From Massilia sp. IC2-477 (GTDB lineage Bacteria; Pseudomonadota; Gammaproteobacteria; Burkholderiales; Burkholderiaceae_D): DNA of 64,000 nucleotides. Location: contig NZ_JAJFEQ010000012.1 in NCBI RefSeq assembly GCF_020707265.1, positions 1 through 64,000 on the forward strand, read 5' to 3'. Under the pieces are notes generated by a model that was not told where the DNA came from, ran no database searches, and saw nothing but the letters and a program-made list of their open reading frames with translations. This document shows positions 25,591 through 34,622 of this stretch, piece after piece. Position 1 is the stretch's first letter, and each line of letters opens with the position of its first letter. The position numbers and the translations under genes were made by a program.

Positions 25591-26658
25591 TCAAGCAGGC
25601 GGCAGGTTGTCCCACAAATCGCCCGTCGGACTGATACGCGGCGCGGTGACGCCGAAGTGCTGATACGCCAGCGGCGTCGCGATACGCCCGCGCGGCGTGC
25701 GCTGCAAATACCCCTGCTGGATCAGATAAGGTTCCAGCACGTCCTCGATGGTGTCGGCCGCTTCGCCGATCGCCGCCGCCAGGTTGCCGATGCCCACCGG
25801 GCCGCCGGCGAACTTGAACAGCACCGCCTCCAGCAGCTTGCGGTCCATCACATCGAAGCCGACCGTGTCGACATCCAGCATCTTCAGGGCGCGGTCGGCC
25901 ATCTCGACGGTGATCTCGCCGGTCCCCTTTACTTCCGCGTAGTCGCGCACGCGGCGCAGCAGGCGGTTGGCGATACGCGGCGTGCCGCGGGCGCGCTTGG
26001 CCACTTCGCGCGCGCCGGCTTCGTTGATCGGCGCTTCGAGCAGCGCGGCGCTGCGGGTGACGATCTTGGTCAGTTCCTCGACGTTGTAGAACTCGAGGCG
26101 CGCGACGATGCCGAAGCGGTCGCGCAGCGGGTTGGTCAGCATGCCGGCACGGGTGGTGGCGCCGACCAGGGTGAAGGGCTGCAGGTCCAGCTTCACGGAA
26201 CGCGCGGCGGGGCCCTCGCCGATCATGATGTCGATCTGGTAGTCCTCGAGCGCCGGGTACAGGATCTCTTCGACCACCGGCGACAGGCGGTGGATCTCGT
26301 CGATGAACAGCACGTCGTTCGGCTCGAGATTGGTGAGCAGCGCGGCCAGGTCGCCCGGACGCTCCAGCACCGGGCCGGAGGTCTGGCGCAGGTTGACGCC
26401 CATCTCGCGCGCGATGATGTGCGCCAGCGTGGTTTTACCCAAGCCCGGTGGCCCGAACAGCAGCGTGTGGTCGAGCGCTTCGCGGCGCTTGCGGGCGGCG
26501 CTGATGAAGATTTCGAGCTGGTCGCGAATCTTGGACTGGCCGACGTATTCGTCCAGCTGCTTGGGACGCAAGGCGCGTTCGATCGCCTCCTCGTTGGGCG
26601 AGGCCGGAGCCGCGTCGATCACGCGGTGCTCGGTGAAATTGTCGGTCTGGATGCTCAT
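25591..26658 (-). CDS. ruvB: Holliday junction branch migration helicase RuvB
   Basis: RuvB is the hexameric AAA+ motor that pumps DNA through RuvA-bound Holliday junctions. The 355-residue protein has Walker A GPPGLGKTT at 69-77, Walker B with D120-E121 in LFIDEIHR, sensor 1 in VGATTRAG, the arginine finger region GIVAR, and a C-terminal winged helix ending in QQGYLQRTPRGR. The ATG is two bases from the ruvA stop, so the two are co-translated. It is the last gene of the cluster dusB-fis-purH-ruvCAB. Confidence 0.97.
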   Translation of the reverse strand: MSIQTDNFTEHRVIDAAPASPNEEAIERALRPKQLDEYVGQSKIRDQLEIFISAARKRREALDHTLLFGPPGLGKTTLAHIIAREMGVNLRQTSGPVLERPGDLAALLTNLEPNDVLFIDEIHRLSPVVEEILYPALEDYQIDIMIGEGPAARSVKLDLQPFTLVGATTRAGMLTNPLRDRFGIVARLEFYNVEELTKIVTRSAALLEAPINEAGAREVAKRARGTPRIANRLLRRVRDYAEVKGTGEITVEMADRALKMLDVDTVGFDVMDRKLLEAVLFKFAGGPVGIGNLAAAIGEAADTIEDVLEPYLIQQGYLQRTPRGRIATPLAYQHFGVTAPRISPTGDLWDNLPPA

Positions 26659-26660
26659 GC

Positions 26661-27239
26661 TTATGCTTTCGACAGGGCCTTGAGTGCGAACTTGATGCCG
26701 TCAGACACGCTCGATCCGGCCGGCATGTTCTTGATCGCGAGGAGCGCTTCCTTGTCAGAATACCCCAATGCGAGCAGCGCATTGAGCACGTCGGCCTGGG
26801 CGTCGTCGCGCGCTGCCCCGCCGACCACGCCGATGTCGGCGCCCAGCTTGCCCTTCAGTTCCAGCAGCAGGCGTTCCGCGGTCTTCTTGCCGATGCCGGG
26901 AATCTTCACGAGGCGGCCGGTTTCCTGCAGCGTGACGGCCTGCGACAGGTCGGCCACCGACATGCCCGACAGGATCGACAGCGCCATGCGCGCACCGATG
27001 CCGGTGATCTTGATCAGCTGGCGGAACAGCGCGCGCTCGGACGCGGTGCCGAAGCCGAACAGCAGGTGGGCGTCCTCGCGCACCACGAGGTGGGTGAACA
27101 GCACCACTTTTTCGCCGGTATGCGGCAGGTTGTAGAAGGTGCTCATCGGCACGTCGACTTCATAGCCGACGCCGTTGCAGTCCACCAGCACGTGGGGCGG
27201 CGCTTTTTCGAGCAGGGTTCCGGAGAGACGACCGATCAT
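26661..27239 (-). CDS. ruvA: Holliday junction DNA helicase subunit RuvA
   Basis: RuvA tetramers hold the four-way junction and recruit RuvB. The 192-residue protein has the N-terminal OB fold (MIGRLSGTL, GYEVDVP), two helix-hairpin-helix motifs (KITGIGARMAL and KIPGIGKKTAERL) and the mobile C-terminal UBA-like domain that binds RuvB (ALLALGYSDKEA). The ruvC stop lies 17 bases upstream of its start. Length matches the family. Confidence 0.96.
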   Translation of the reverse strand: MIGRLSGTLLEKAPPHVLVDCNGVGYEVDVPMSTFYNLPHTGEKVVLFTHLVVREDAHLLFGFGTASERALFRQLIKITGIGARMALSILSGMSVADLSQAVTLQETGRLVKIPGIGKKTAERLLLELKGKLGADIGVVGGAARDDAQADVLNALLALGYSDKEALLAIKNMPAGSSVSDGIKFALKALSKA

Positions 27240-27256
27240 GTGGTTTCCTATTGTTC

Positions 27257-27793
27257 TTAAACGAGGCGGCTGCGTTTCATGCGCAGCGCCGGCGCCGACG
27301 GCGACAGCGCGCCGACCAGGGCCAGCGTGTCGACGCTGTGGGCGTGGCAGATCGCCACACCGAGCGCGTCGGCGGCGTCGGTGCCGGGCAGGCCCGGCAA
27401 TTTCAGCAGGCGCGCCACCATGTCCTGCACCTGCGCCTTGGCGGCCTTGCCGGTGCCGACCACCGCCTGCTTGACCTGCACCGCCGTGTATTCGGCGACG
27501 TCGAGATCGGCCCCTACCAGCGCTGTGATGGCGGCGCCGCGCGCCTGGCCCAGCAGCAGCGTGGATTGCGGGTTGACGTTCACAAAGACTTTTTCGATGG
27601 CCGCGCAGGTGGGCTGGTAGGCCGAGACGATCTCGCCCACGCCGTTCAGGATCACCTTCAGGCGCGGAGGCAATGCCCCTTCCAGCCCGGTCTTGATGGT
27701 GCCGGACGCGATGTAGCGCAGTTTGCTGCCGTGTTTTTCAATGACGCCGAACCCCGTCGTACGCAGGCCCGGGTCGATGCCGAGAATAATCAT
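27257..27793 (-). CDS. ruvC: Holliday junction resolvase RuvC
   Basis: RuvC dimers cut Holliday junctions symmetrically. The 178-residue RNase H-fold nuclease has its four acidic residues: D7 in GIDPG, E67 in AAIEKVF, and D139 and D142 in GTDAADA. The ATG at 27793 is the only sensible start because it begins the first beta strand; it has no strong ribosome binding site. The 180 bases between purH and ruvC hold a TTCCGGC-family repeat, which may affect read-through from purH. Confidence 0.96.
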   Translation of the reverse strand: MIILGIDPGLRTTGFGVIEKHGSKLRYIASGTIKTGLEGALPPRLKVILNGVGEIVSAYQPTCAAIEKVFVNVNPQSTLLLGQARGAAITALVGADLDVAEYTAVQVKQAVVGTGKAAKAQVQDMVARLLKLPGLPGTDAADALGVAICHAHSVDTLALVGALSPSAPALRMKRSRLV

Positions 27794-27874
27794 TGCGGAA
27801 TGATATACGGCTGGAGGGTGTTCGTGGGAAAAATACTGTGCAAAAACACAGTGATGCGTTTGTGGTACGCGACG

Positions 27875-27966
27875 AAACTGGGTTCCGGCCTTCGCCGGAA
27901 CGACGGTCTTTGGGCTAAAGGTTAACTCAAACAACGTCGTCCCGGCGCAGGCCGAGACCCAAGTTT
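27875..27966. repeat. TTCCGGC/GCCGGAA-family repeat, copy 1 (purH-ruvC gap)
   Basis: A hairpin TTCCGGC (27883-27889), loop CTTC, GCCGGAA (27894-27900) is followed about 40 bases later by a degenerate inverted partner (GTCCCGGCGCAGGCCGAGACC). Outer flanks AAACTGGGT and ACCCAAGTTT also pair, so the unit could form one long cruciform. Related copies are at 31199-31305 and 47073-47185. Confidence 0.75.
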
Positions 27967-27973
27967 ACGTAGA

Positions 27974-29560
27974 TCAGTGACGGAAGTGACGGGTGCCGGT
28001 GTACAGCATCACAACGCCGCGCTCATCCGCCGCATCGATCACTTCCTGGTCACGCATCGAGCCGCCCGGGTGGATCACGCAGGTCGCGCCCGCATCCACC
28101 ACCACGTCCAGGCCGTCGCGGAACGGGAAGAAGGCATCCGAGGCCACCGCCGAACCGCTCAGGGACAGGCCGGCGTTCTGCGCCTTGATCGAGGCAATGC
28201 GCGCCGAGTCGATGCGGCTCATCTGGCCTGCACCCACGCCCAGGGTCATGCCGTTGGCGCAGAACACGATGGCGTTCGACTTGACGAACTTGGCCACGCG
28301 CCAGGCGAACATCAGGTCCTGCAGCTGCTGCTGGGTCGGCTGCTTCTTGCTGACCACGCGCAGTTCACCCAGGCCGACGTTTTTCGCATCCGGCGCCTGC
28401 ACCAGCACGCCGCCGCCGACGCGCTTGAGGTCATAGGCGTTCTGGCCCTCGCCCAGCGGGATCTCGAGCAGGCGCACGTTCTGCTTGGCCGACATGATCT
28501 GGCGCGCCTCGGCGGTGAAGCCTGGAGCGATCAGCACTTCCACGAACAGCTTGGCTACGGCTTCGGCAGCCCTAGCGTCGACTTCGACGTTGAAGGCAAT
28601 GATGCCGCCGAAGGCCGAGGTCGGGTCAGTCTGCAGCGCGCGCGAATAGGCGTCCAGCGCATCGACGCCGATCGCCACGCCGCAGGGGTTGGCGTGCTTG
28701 ACGATCACGCAGCCGGCCGGCTGGCCCAAGCCGCCCAGCGACTTGACGCATTCCCAGGCCGCGTCGGCATCGGCGATGTTGTTGTACGACAGTTCCTTGC
28801 CCTGCAGCTGTCGGTAGTTGGCCAGCGCGCCCGGGGTCGCGACCAGGTCGCGGTAGAAGGCGGCGCCCTGGTGCGGGTTTTCACCGTAGCGCATGTCCTG
28901 GACCTTCTCGAAGCTCACGTTCAGGGTCTGCGGATAGCTGGAGCGGGTCGCGTGCTGGCGGTCTTCGCCAAGGCTGGTCAGGTAATTGGTGATTGCGCCG
29001 TCGTATTGCGCCGTGTGCGCGAAGACTTTCTTGGCGAGGCGGAACTTGGTTTCATAGCTCACCGGGCCGGCCGCGGTACCGGTGCCCTTCATCTCGGCCA
29101 GCACCACGCCATAGTCGGCCGGGTCGACGATCACGACCACGTCACGGTGGTTCTTGGCGGCCGAGCGCAGCATGGTCGGGCCGCCGATGTCGATGTTCTC
29201 GATCGCGTCTTCCAGCGAGCACTGTTCCTTGGCGACGGTCTGCTGGAACGGGTACAGGTTCACCACGACCATGTCGATCTGCGGGATGCCGTGCTCTTCC
29301 AGCTTGGCCACGTGCTCCGGCAAGTCGCGGCGGGCCAGGATACCGCCGTGGACCTTCGGGTGCAGGGTCTTGACCCGGCCGTCGAGCATTTCCGGGAAAC
29401 CGGTGTAGTCGGCGACTTCAGTCACTTGCACGCCATTTTCCTGCAGCAGCTTTGCGGTGCCGCCGGTGGACAGGATGTTGACGCCGAGAGCCGACAGCGC
29501 CTTCGCGAAATCGAGGACGCCGGTTTTGTCGGAAACGGAAATCAGTGCTTGTTTGATCAT
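27974..29560 (-). CDS. purH: Bifunctional AICAR transformylase / IMP cyclohydrolase
   Basis: PurH performs the last two steps of IMP synthesis. The 528-residue protein has the N-terminal IMP cyclohydrolase domain (SVSDKTGVLDFA at the start, MLDGRVKTLHPKVHGGIL near residue 60) and the C-terminal formyltransferase domain with KHANPCGVA and a SDAFFPFRDG segment. Length matches the family. It follows fis by 91 bases, in the order found in many betaproteobacteria. Confidence 0.97.
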   Translation of the reverse strand: MIKQALISVSDKTGVLDFAKALSALGVNILSTGGTAKLLQENGVQVTEVADYTGFPEMLDGRVKTLHPKVHGGILARRDLPEHVAKLEEHGIPQIDMVVVNLYPFQQTVAKEQCSLEDAIENIDIGGPTMLRSAAKNHRDVVVIVDPADYGVVLAEMKGTGTAAGPVSYETKFRLAKKVFAHTAQYDGAITNYLTSLGEDRQHATRSSYPQTLNVSFEKVQDMRYGENPHQGAAFYRDLVATPGALANYRQLQGKELSYNNIADADAAWECVKSLGGLGQPAGCVIVKHANPCGVAIGVDALDAYSRALQTDPTSAFGGIIAFNVEVDARAAEAVAKLFVEVLIAPGFTAEARQIMSAKQNVRLLEIPLGEGQNAYDLKRVGGGVLVQAPDAKNVGLGELRVVSKKQPTQQQLQDLMFAWRVAKFVKSNAIVFCANGMTLGVGAGQMSRIDSARIASIKAQNAGLSLSGSAVASDAFFPFRDGLDVVVDAGATCVIHPGGSMRDQEVIDAADERGVVMLYTGTRHFRH

Positions 29561-29651
29561 GGTGAGGCCTGTTGTTGAGAATTCTGGCGTCGGGGCGGAC
29601 GGACGGCGTACCGGCCGCGCCCCAGACGCACGGCCATCGCCATGCGGTCTG

Positions 29652-29885
29652 TTACAAGAGACCGTGCTCCTGCAGCTTCTTGCGCAAAGTATTCCGGTTG
29701 ATGCCCAGCATCTGCGCCGCGTGCGACTGGTTGCCGTCGGCGCGCGTCATGACCACTTCAAGGACCGGTTTTTCCACCGTCAGGACCATCATGTCGTAGA
29801 TGTTCGTCGGTTTCTGCTCGCCCAGATCGTTGAAATAGTCCTCGAGGCTTTTCTGGACGACTTCCTGGATACTTTCTTTGCTCAT
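29652..29885 (-). CDS. fis: Fis-family nucleoid-associated DNA-binding protein
   Basis: A 77-residue Fis homologue, shorter than the 98-residue enterobacterial protein because it lacks most of the N-terminal arm, as is common in betaproteobacteria. The C-terminal helix-turn-helix reads NQSHAAQMLGINRNTLRKK. It binds and bends DNA and may regulate growth-dependent genes. Its place directly after dusB is a classic arrangement. The ATG at 29885 gives MSKESIQEVV; a longer in-frame reading overlaps dusB and is a shadow. Confidence 0.93.
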   Translation of the reverse strand: MSKESIQEVVQKSLEDYFNDLGEQKPTNIYDMMVLTVEKPVLEVVMTRADGNQSHAAQMLGINRNTLRKKLQEHGLL

Positions 29886-29968
29886 GTTCTCTGCTGCTTT
29901 ATCCTGGTTAATGATTGCTCGCTGCTGACGCAACGTGTCCCCGTATGTTCTGATTCTTATGTCGTGCT

Positions 29969-30994
29969 TTATGCCGCCATCGCCTCGTCGACCTGATGCG
30001 CGGGCCGGTATTGTAACCGCTCGCCATGACGGAGTTGCGATTTGAAAAACGCGTCGACCGCCGCCAGCTGCTCGGCGGTCGATTCCAGCAGGTTCATACG
30101 CTGGCGGAACTCTTCCCCGCCCGGCAAGTCCTGCACATACCACCCGATGTGCTTACGGGCGGTGCGCACGCCGACGTATTCGCCATAGAAGGCGTAATGC
30201 GCCGGCAGGTGTTCGTTCATCAGGCCGCGTACTTCTTCGACCATCGGCGCCGGCAAGTACTCACCTGTGCGCAGGAAATGGTCGATCTCGCGGCAGATCC
30301 AGGGGCGGCCCTGGGCGGCGCGGCCGATCATCACGGCGTCGGCGCCAGTGTAGTCGAGCACGAACTTCGCCTTTTCCGGGGTCGTGATATCGCCGTTGGC
30401 GACCACCGGGATGCCCACCGCCGCCTTGACGGCGCGGATGGTGTCGTATTCGGCCTCGCCCTTGTAGCCGTCGGCGCGGGTGCGGCCATGCAGGGTCAGC
30501 ATCTGGATGCCGGCCTGTTCCGCCATGCGGGCAATGGTCAGGGCATTCTTGTTCTGGCGATCCCAGCCGGTGCGGAACTTCAGCGTCACCGGCACGTCCA
30601 CCGCTTCGACGACGGCATGCAGGATGCGCTCGACCAGGTCTTCGTGCTGCAGCAGGGCGGAGCCACACCAGCTGTTGCACACCTTCTTCACCGGGCAACC
30701 CATGTTGATGTCGATGATCTGGGCGCCGCGCTCGACGTTGAACCTGGCGCAATCAGCCAGGTCCTTCGGATCGGCGCCGGCGATCTGGACTGCCTTCGGC
30801 TCCATTTCCCCAGTGTGGTCGGTGCGGCGCGAGGTCTTTTCGCTGGCCCACAGGCGCGGGTTCGACGCCGCCATTTCGGACACGGCGTAGCCGGCGCCCA
30901 GCTGCTTGCACAACTGGCGGAACGGACGGTCGGTCACCCCGGCCATGGGGGCGACGAAGACATTGTTACGCAGGGTGTATGGACCGATTTGCAC
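29969..30994 (-). CDS. dusB: tRNA-dihydrouridine synthase B
   Basis: DusB is an FMN enzyme that reduces a uridine in the tRNA D-loop. The 341-residue protein shows APMAGVTDRPFR at 15-26, the catalytic cysteine C100 in INMGCPVKKV, TLHGRTR in the barrel and GRAAQGRPW near the phosphate site. Two extra cysteines (C106, C110) lie just after the catalytic one. It heads the dusB-fis-purH-ruvC-ruvA-ruvB run. Start and end fit the family length. Confidence 0.95.
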   Translation of the reverse strand: MQIGPYTLRNNVFVAPMAGVTDRPFRQLCKQLGAGYAVSEMAASNPRLWASEKTSRRTDHTGEMEPKAVQIAGADPKDLADCARFNVERGAQIIDINMGCPVKKVCNSWCGSALLQHEDLVERILHAVVEAVDVPVTLKFRTGWDRQNKNALTIARMAEQAGIQMLTLHGRTRADGYKGEAEYDTIRAVKAAVGIPVVANGDITTPEKAKFVLDYTGADAVMIGRAAQGRPWICREIDHFLRTGEYLPAPMVEEVRGLMNEHLPAHYAFYGEYVGVRTARKHIGWYVQDLPGGEEFRQRMNLLESTAEQLAAVDAFFKSQLRHGERLQYRPAHQVDEAMAA

Positions 30995-31320
30995 AGCGGA
31001 AAAGTCTCTAAAGTTTCTCGGGGAACCTATTATTTTACCTCATTCGCTGCTCAAAATAGCGGCAGAATTTTTGGGGGTTGTTGCGTGTGTGATATTGGCA
31101 GGTGGGGGAAGTGGGGGTAGGCGGTGCAGTTTCAGGTTCAAGGATGAGCTAACGGCAGGCGACGGAATTGGGCGAAGTGATGCCGGCGGCATCACTTCGG
31201 CCTTCGCCGGAACGACGTTTTGAGGCTAACGCATGAACTGCCGTAATCTATGTTTCAACCTATAGCCTGAGGACCGTCATCCCGGCGCAGGCCGGGATCC
31301 AATTTCCCCACCAAAGCCCC
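30995..31320. repeat. Gene-free gap with a TTCCGGC/GCCGGAA-family repeat (copy 2) and an extra hairpin
   Basis: This 326-base stretch between dusB and the phosphatase gene has no credible gene. It holds a perfect 11-bp hairpin, GAAGTGATGCC (31174-31184) with GGCATCACTTC (31188-31198), then CGGCCTTCGCCGGAACGACG directly after it, then CCCGGC-GCAG-GCCGGG at 31281-31296. The last two are the arms of the repeat seen at 27.9 and 47.1 kb. The promoter of dusB should lie in its left part. Confidence 0.7.
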
Positions 31321-31989
31321 CTACGTCAAATCATCCAACACCGCCGGCCGGAGATGCCCCACCTCTCCCCAGCTCACCAACTTCAGCCCGCCCTCCTCCA
31401 CCACAAACCGGTTCACGCTCGCATTGAGCACCTTGAAGTCGCGCGGTGTTTCCAGCGACAGGCCGAGCGCCGCGCGGTAGGCGCATTCCAGCACGCCGCC
31501 GTGCGCCACCAGTGCAATCGTCTTGCCCGGATGCGCTTGTGCGTGCGCCAGGATCGCGCCGACCGCCCGCTCGTAGAACTGGCGGAAGCTCTCCCCCTGG
31601 TTGGTTCCCGGTGGCAGCACGCCGTCGACGTCGCGCGCCTGCCAGGCTGCGAATTCGAGCGGGAAGCGGGCTGCGATCTCGCTGTACAGCAGGCCTTCGA
31701 AGCCGCCGTAGCAGCGCTCGCGCAGCGCCGGGTCGGTGGCTACCCGGGCGCCGCGGGTGTGGGCGATCGCCTCGGCCGTCTGGCGCGCGCGCATCAGGTC
31801 GCTGGACACGATATGGTCGACCGGCTCGGCAGCCAGGGCGGCACCAAGCAGCGCCGCCTGGCGCTCGCCCTCCGCGTTGAGCGGAATGTCGAGGTGGCCC
31901 TGCAGCCGTTTTTCGGCGTTCCAGGCGGTTTCGCCATGGCGGATCAGGAGGATGGTGGTGGGCGTGACTGCGTTATCGTTCAAAGGCAT
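31321..31989 (-). CDS. Histidine phosphatase (phosphoglycerate mutase-like) protein
   Basis: A 222-residue histidine phosphatase. The catalytic RHGE motif is LLIRHGETAWN with H18; a second conserved histidine lies in ALVAHGGVLE. The branch includes PhoE/CobC-type broad phosphatases rather than true glycolytic mutases, so the substrate is uncertain. The ATG at 31989 is chosen because it directly precedes the first strand; a longer reading upstream overlaps the PEBP gene. It is the last gene of the tyrS-dtd-PEBP group. Confidence 0.85.
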   Translation of the reverse strand: MPLNDNAVTPTTILLIRHGETAWNAEKRLQGHLDIPLNAEGERQAALLGAALAAEPVDHIVSSDLMRARQTAEAIAHTRGARVATDPALRERCYGGFEGLLYSEIAARFPLEFAAWQARDVDGVLPPGTNQGESFRQFYERAVGAILAHAQAHPGKTIALVAHGGVLECAYRAALGLSLETPRDFKVLNASVNRFVVEEGGLKLVSWGEVGHLRPAVLDDLT

Positions 31990-32021
31990 GAGGTCCGTTC
32001 GCCCGAACCTCGGGGCGGTGT

Positions 32022-32684
32022 TTACAGAAGTGTGGATGCGACGTCGGGGTTGAGCGAATACACGCCGAAAGTGCGCGCTTCGTCCAGGATGTGGCCGCGG
32101 ATCGCCAGGCGCAGTTCGGGGCCGGTGAAGCGGCCGACCAGCGGCAGGCGCGGAATGTCGAGCGCGTACAGCGTGAACACATAAGTATGCACCCGTTCGT
32201 CGTTCCATGGTGGACAGGGGCCGTCGTAGCCGTAGTACTCGCCCGCCATGTCGGGATCGCTCGCGAACCAGCCGGTGTAGTCGTTGATGCCCTGGCGCAG
32301 CTGGTGCTCGGTGCCGTTCTTGATGGTGAACGGCATCAGGGGACCGGACTTGCCATGCGGCGTGACCATGTCCGAGAACATGCCCTCGGCCAGGGACTTG
32401 ATGCAGACCGGAATGTCGACCAGCGACCAGTGGAAGAAATCGACCCGCGGCAGCGAGGCCGGCACGGTCTTGCCTTCCTGGTTGACGTCGCCACCCACGG
32501 AGGGCACATCGGGGTCGTGGCAGATCAGCACCAGCGACTTGGTTCCAGCCGGGACATCGTCCCAGGCCAGGTGCGGGCTGCGGTTGCTGGACAGCTTGAT
32601 GCGGCTGCCGGGATCGATCGTGGCAAACGCACAGTGAGGCGGGATCAGCCCGCCTTCGGTGAATGAATCGCTCCAGATGCGCAT
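32022..32684 (-). CDS. YbhB/YbcL-like PEBP family protein
   Basis: A 220-residue phosphatidylethanolamine-binding-protein-like (Raf kinase inhibitor-like) protein. It has the ligand-pocket segments LVLICHDPDVP (with HDPD), FHWSLVDIP and YYGYDGPCPP, typical of the family. Function in bacteria is unknown. It lies 49 bases after dtd and 32 bases before the phosphatase, so it is probably co-transcribed with both. Confidence 0.85.
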   Translation of the reverse strand: MRIWSDSFTEGGLIPPHCAFATIDPGSRIKLSSNRSPHLAWDDVPAGTKSLVLICHDPDVPSVGGDVNQEGKTVPASLPRVDFFHWSLVDIPVCIKSLAEGMFSDMVTPHGKSGPLMPFTIKNGTEHQLRQGINDYTGWFASDPDMAGEYYGYDGPCPPWNDERVHTYVFTLYALDIPRLPLVGRFTGPELRLAIRGHILDEARTFGVYSLNPDVASTLL

Positions 32685-32733
32685 AAGTCCTCCCTGCCCT
32701 CCCTGCTATTGACCCTTGATGGCAGTGCGGGTT

Positions 32734-33201
32734 TCAGCGCCCCGCGGCCGACACCGCGACCGGATCAACCTGAAGCCAGAAAGTGACGGGACCATCGTTG
32801 ATGAGCGAAACTTTCATGTCCGCGCCAAATCTGCCGGTCTCGACAATGCCATGGCGTTCGCGGGCCCGGCGCACGACATGGTCGAACAGGCGCCGCCCGT
32901 CTTCCGGCGCCGCCGCCGGCGAGAACGAGGGACGGGTGCCCGATTTCGTATCCGCCGCCAGCGTGAACTGCGGTACCAGCAGCAGGCCGCCGGCGGTATC
33001 GGTGACGCTGCGGTTCATCTTGCCGGCCTCGTCCGAGAACACCCGGTAAGTCAGCAGCTTGGCCAGCAGGGCCTCGGCTTCGCGCTCGGTGTCGCCCTTC
33101 TCGGCACACACCAGCACCATCAGGCCGGGGCCAATCGCGCCGACGGTCTCGCCATCGACGCGCACGCTGGCTTCGCTGACGCGCTGCAGCAGTCCGATCA
33201 T
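32734..33201 (-). CDS. dtd: D-aminoacyl-tRNA deacylase
   Basis: Dtd removes D-amino acids (and glycine on tRNA-Ala) from tRNAs. The 155-residue protein has the active-site segment LLLVPQFTLAADT and the cross-subunit NDGPVTFWL motif that supplies the Gly-cisPro gate. The ATG overlaps the tyrS stop by four bases (ATGA), giving tight coupling to a tRNA synthetase whose errors it corrects. Confidence 0.95.
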   Translation of the reverse strand: MIGLLQRVSEASVRVDGETVGAIGPGLMVLVCAEKGDTEREAEALLAKLLTYRVFSDEAGKMNRSVTDTAGGLLLVPQFTLAADTKSGTRPSFSPAAAPEDGRRLFDHVVRRARERHGIVETGRFGADMKVSLINDGPVTFWLQVDPVAVSAAGR

Positions 33202-34475
33202 CGCTCCGGCGCACCGGCGAGGGTCACGCGCGCAAACTTGCGCTTGCCCACCTGCATGACGAAGGTGCCGGCCTCGATCTGCAGGCCTTTATCGCTGACG
33301 ACGGCGCCGTCGATGCGCACGCCGCCCTGGTCGACCATGCGCATGGCTTCCGAGGTCGAGGCGCACAGGCCTGCCGCTTTCAGCAGCTGGGCCACGCCCA
33401 GCGGCGCGCCAGAAAGGGTGACTTCCGGCACTGCGTCCGGGATCCCGCCCTTGGAGCGGTTGACGAAGTCGGCCAGGGCATCCTCGGCGGCCTGGGCCGA
33501 GTGGAAGCGCGTGACGATTTCCTTGCCCAACGCCACTTTCGCGTCACGTGGGTTGGCGCCTGCAACGACCTCGGCCTTGACCTGCGCGATCTCGGCGATC
33601 GAGCGGAAGGACAGCAGGTCGTAGTACTTCCACATCATGTCGTCCGAGATGCTCATCAGCTTGCCGAACATGGTGTTCGGGGCCTCGGTGATGCCGATGT
33701 AGTTGTTCTTCGACTTGGACATCTTCTCGACGCCGTCCAGGCCTTCGAGCAGCGGCATGGTCAGGATGCACTGCTGTTCCTGTCCGTAATCTTTCTGTAA
33801 CTCACGGCCAACAAGGAGGTTGAACTTCTGGTCTGTGCCCCCAAGTTCGAGATCCGCCTTCAAAGCGACCGAATCATAGCCCTGCATCAAAGGGTAAAGG
33901 AACTCATGCACCGCAATCGGGGTCCCACTCTTGTAGCGCTTGGTGAAGTCGTCGCGCTCCATCATGCGTGCCACGGTGTAACGCGAGGCGAGCTGGATCA
34001 TGCCGCGCGCGCCCAGCGGGTCACACCATTCGGAGTTGTAGCGGATTTCCGTGCGCGCGGCGTCCAGCACCAGGGACGCCTGGCGGAAATAAGTCATCGC
34101 GTTTTCCTCGACCTGCTCGCGGGTCAGCGGCGGACGCGTGGCATTGCGGCCCGAAGGGTCGCCGATCATCGAAGTGAAGTCGCCGATCAGGAAAATCACC
34201 TGGTGACCCAGGTCCTGCAACTGGCGCATCTTGTTCAGCACCACGGTATGGCCGAGGTGCAGGTCGGGCGCAGTCGGGTCCAGGCCGAGCTTGATGCGCA
34301 GCGGCGTGCCCGATTGTTCGGAACGCGCCAGTTTCTGGGCGAACTCGCTTTCGATCAGCAGTTCATCGACACCGCGCTTGGTGATGGCCAGCGCCTCGAG
34401 CACCTTTTCCGTCAACGGCAGGGGGGCGGAGGATTTTGCCGGGACGGTGCTGCCGGACGCTTCGTTTGAAGTCAT
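33198..34475 (-). CDS. tyrS: Tyrosyl-tRNA synthetase (TyrZ-like type)
   Basis: A 425-residue class I synthetase for tyrosine. The HIGH box is HLGH at 73-76 (PTAPDLHLGHT) and the KMSKS box is intact at 251-255 (KMSKSKNNYI), which marks the TyrZ-like branch rather than the E. coli TyrS branch with a degenerate KFGKT. An S4-type RNA-binding domain covers about 350-425. The ATG at 34475 is chosen for the conserved N-terminus; an in-frame extension enters the divergent promoter region. It starts the tyrS-dtd-PEBP-phosphatase group. Confidence 0.95.
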   Translation of the reverse strand: MTSNEASGSTVPAKSSAPLPLTEKVLEALAITKRGVDELLIESEFAQKLARSEQSGTPLRIKLGLDPTAPDLHLGHTVVLNKMRQLQDLGHQVIFLIGDFTSMIGDPSGRNATRPPLTREQVEENAMTYFRQASLVLDAARTEIRYNSEWCDPLGARGMIQLASRYTVARMMERDDFTKRYKSGTPIAVHEFLYPLMQGYDSVALKADLELGGTDQKFNLLVGRELQKDYGQEQQCILTMPLLEGLDGVEKMSKSKNNYIGITEAPNTMFGKLMSISDDMMWKYYDLLSFRSIAEIAQVKAEVVAGANPRDAKVALGKEIVTRFHSAQAAEDALADFVNRSKGGIPDAVPEVTLSGAPLGVAQLLKAAGLCASTSEAMRMVDQGGVRIDGAVVSDKGLQIEAGTFVMQVGKRKFARVTLAGAPER

Positions 34476-34504
34476 AAATTCGTGTAGGAAAATATCTAAG
34501 ACGG

Positions 34505-34531
34505 TTGTAGGACCACTTCTTTTGGTATAAT
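34505..34531 (+). promoter_or_regulatory. Candidate promoter for the M23 peptidase gene
   Basis: TATAAT at 34526-34531 with a poor -35 candidate TTGTAG (34505-34510, spacing 15) lies in the 147-base gap between the divergent tyrS and M23 genes. The leader to the ATG would be about 85 bases. Confidence 0.4.
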
Positions 34532-34622
34532 TCACGATCCATTTTATGTTTCCCGCAGATAACTTTGCAGAAACATAAGAGAAAAGATCCTGGAAGTTCA
34601 GCCGCAAATTTTAACTGATTGC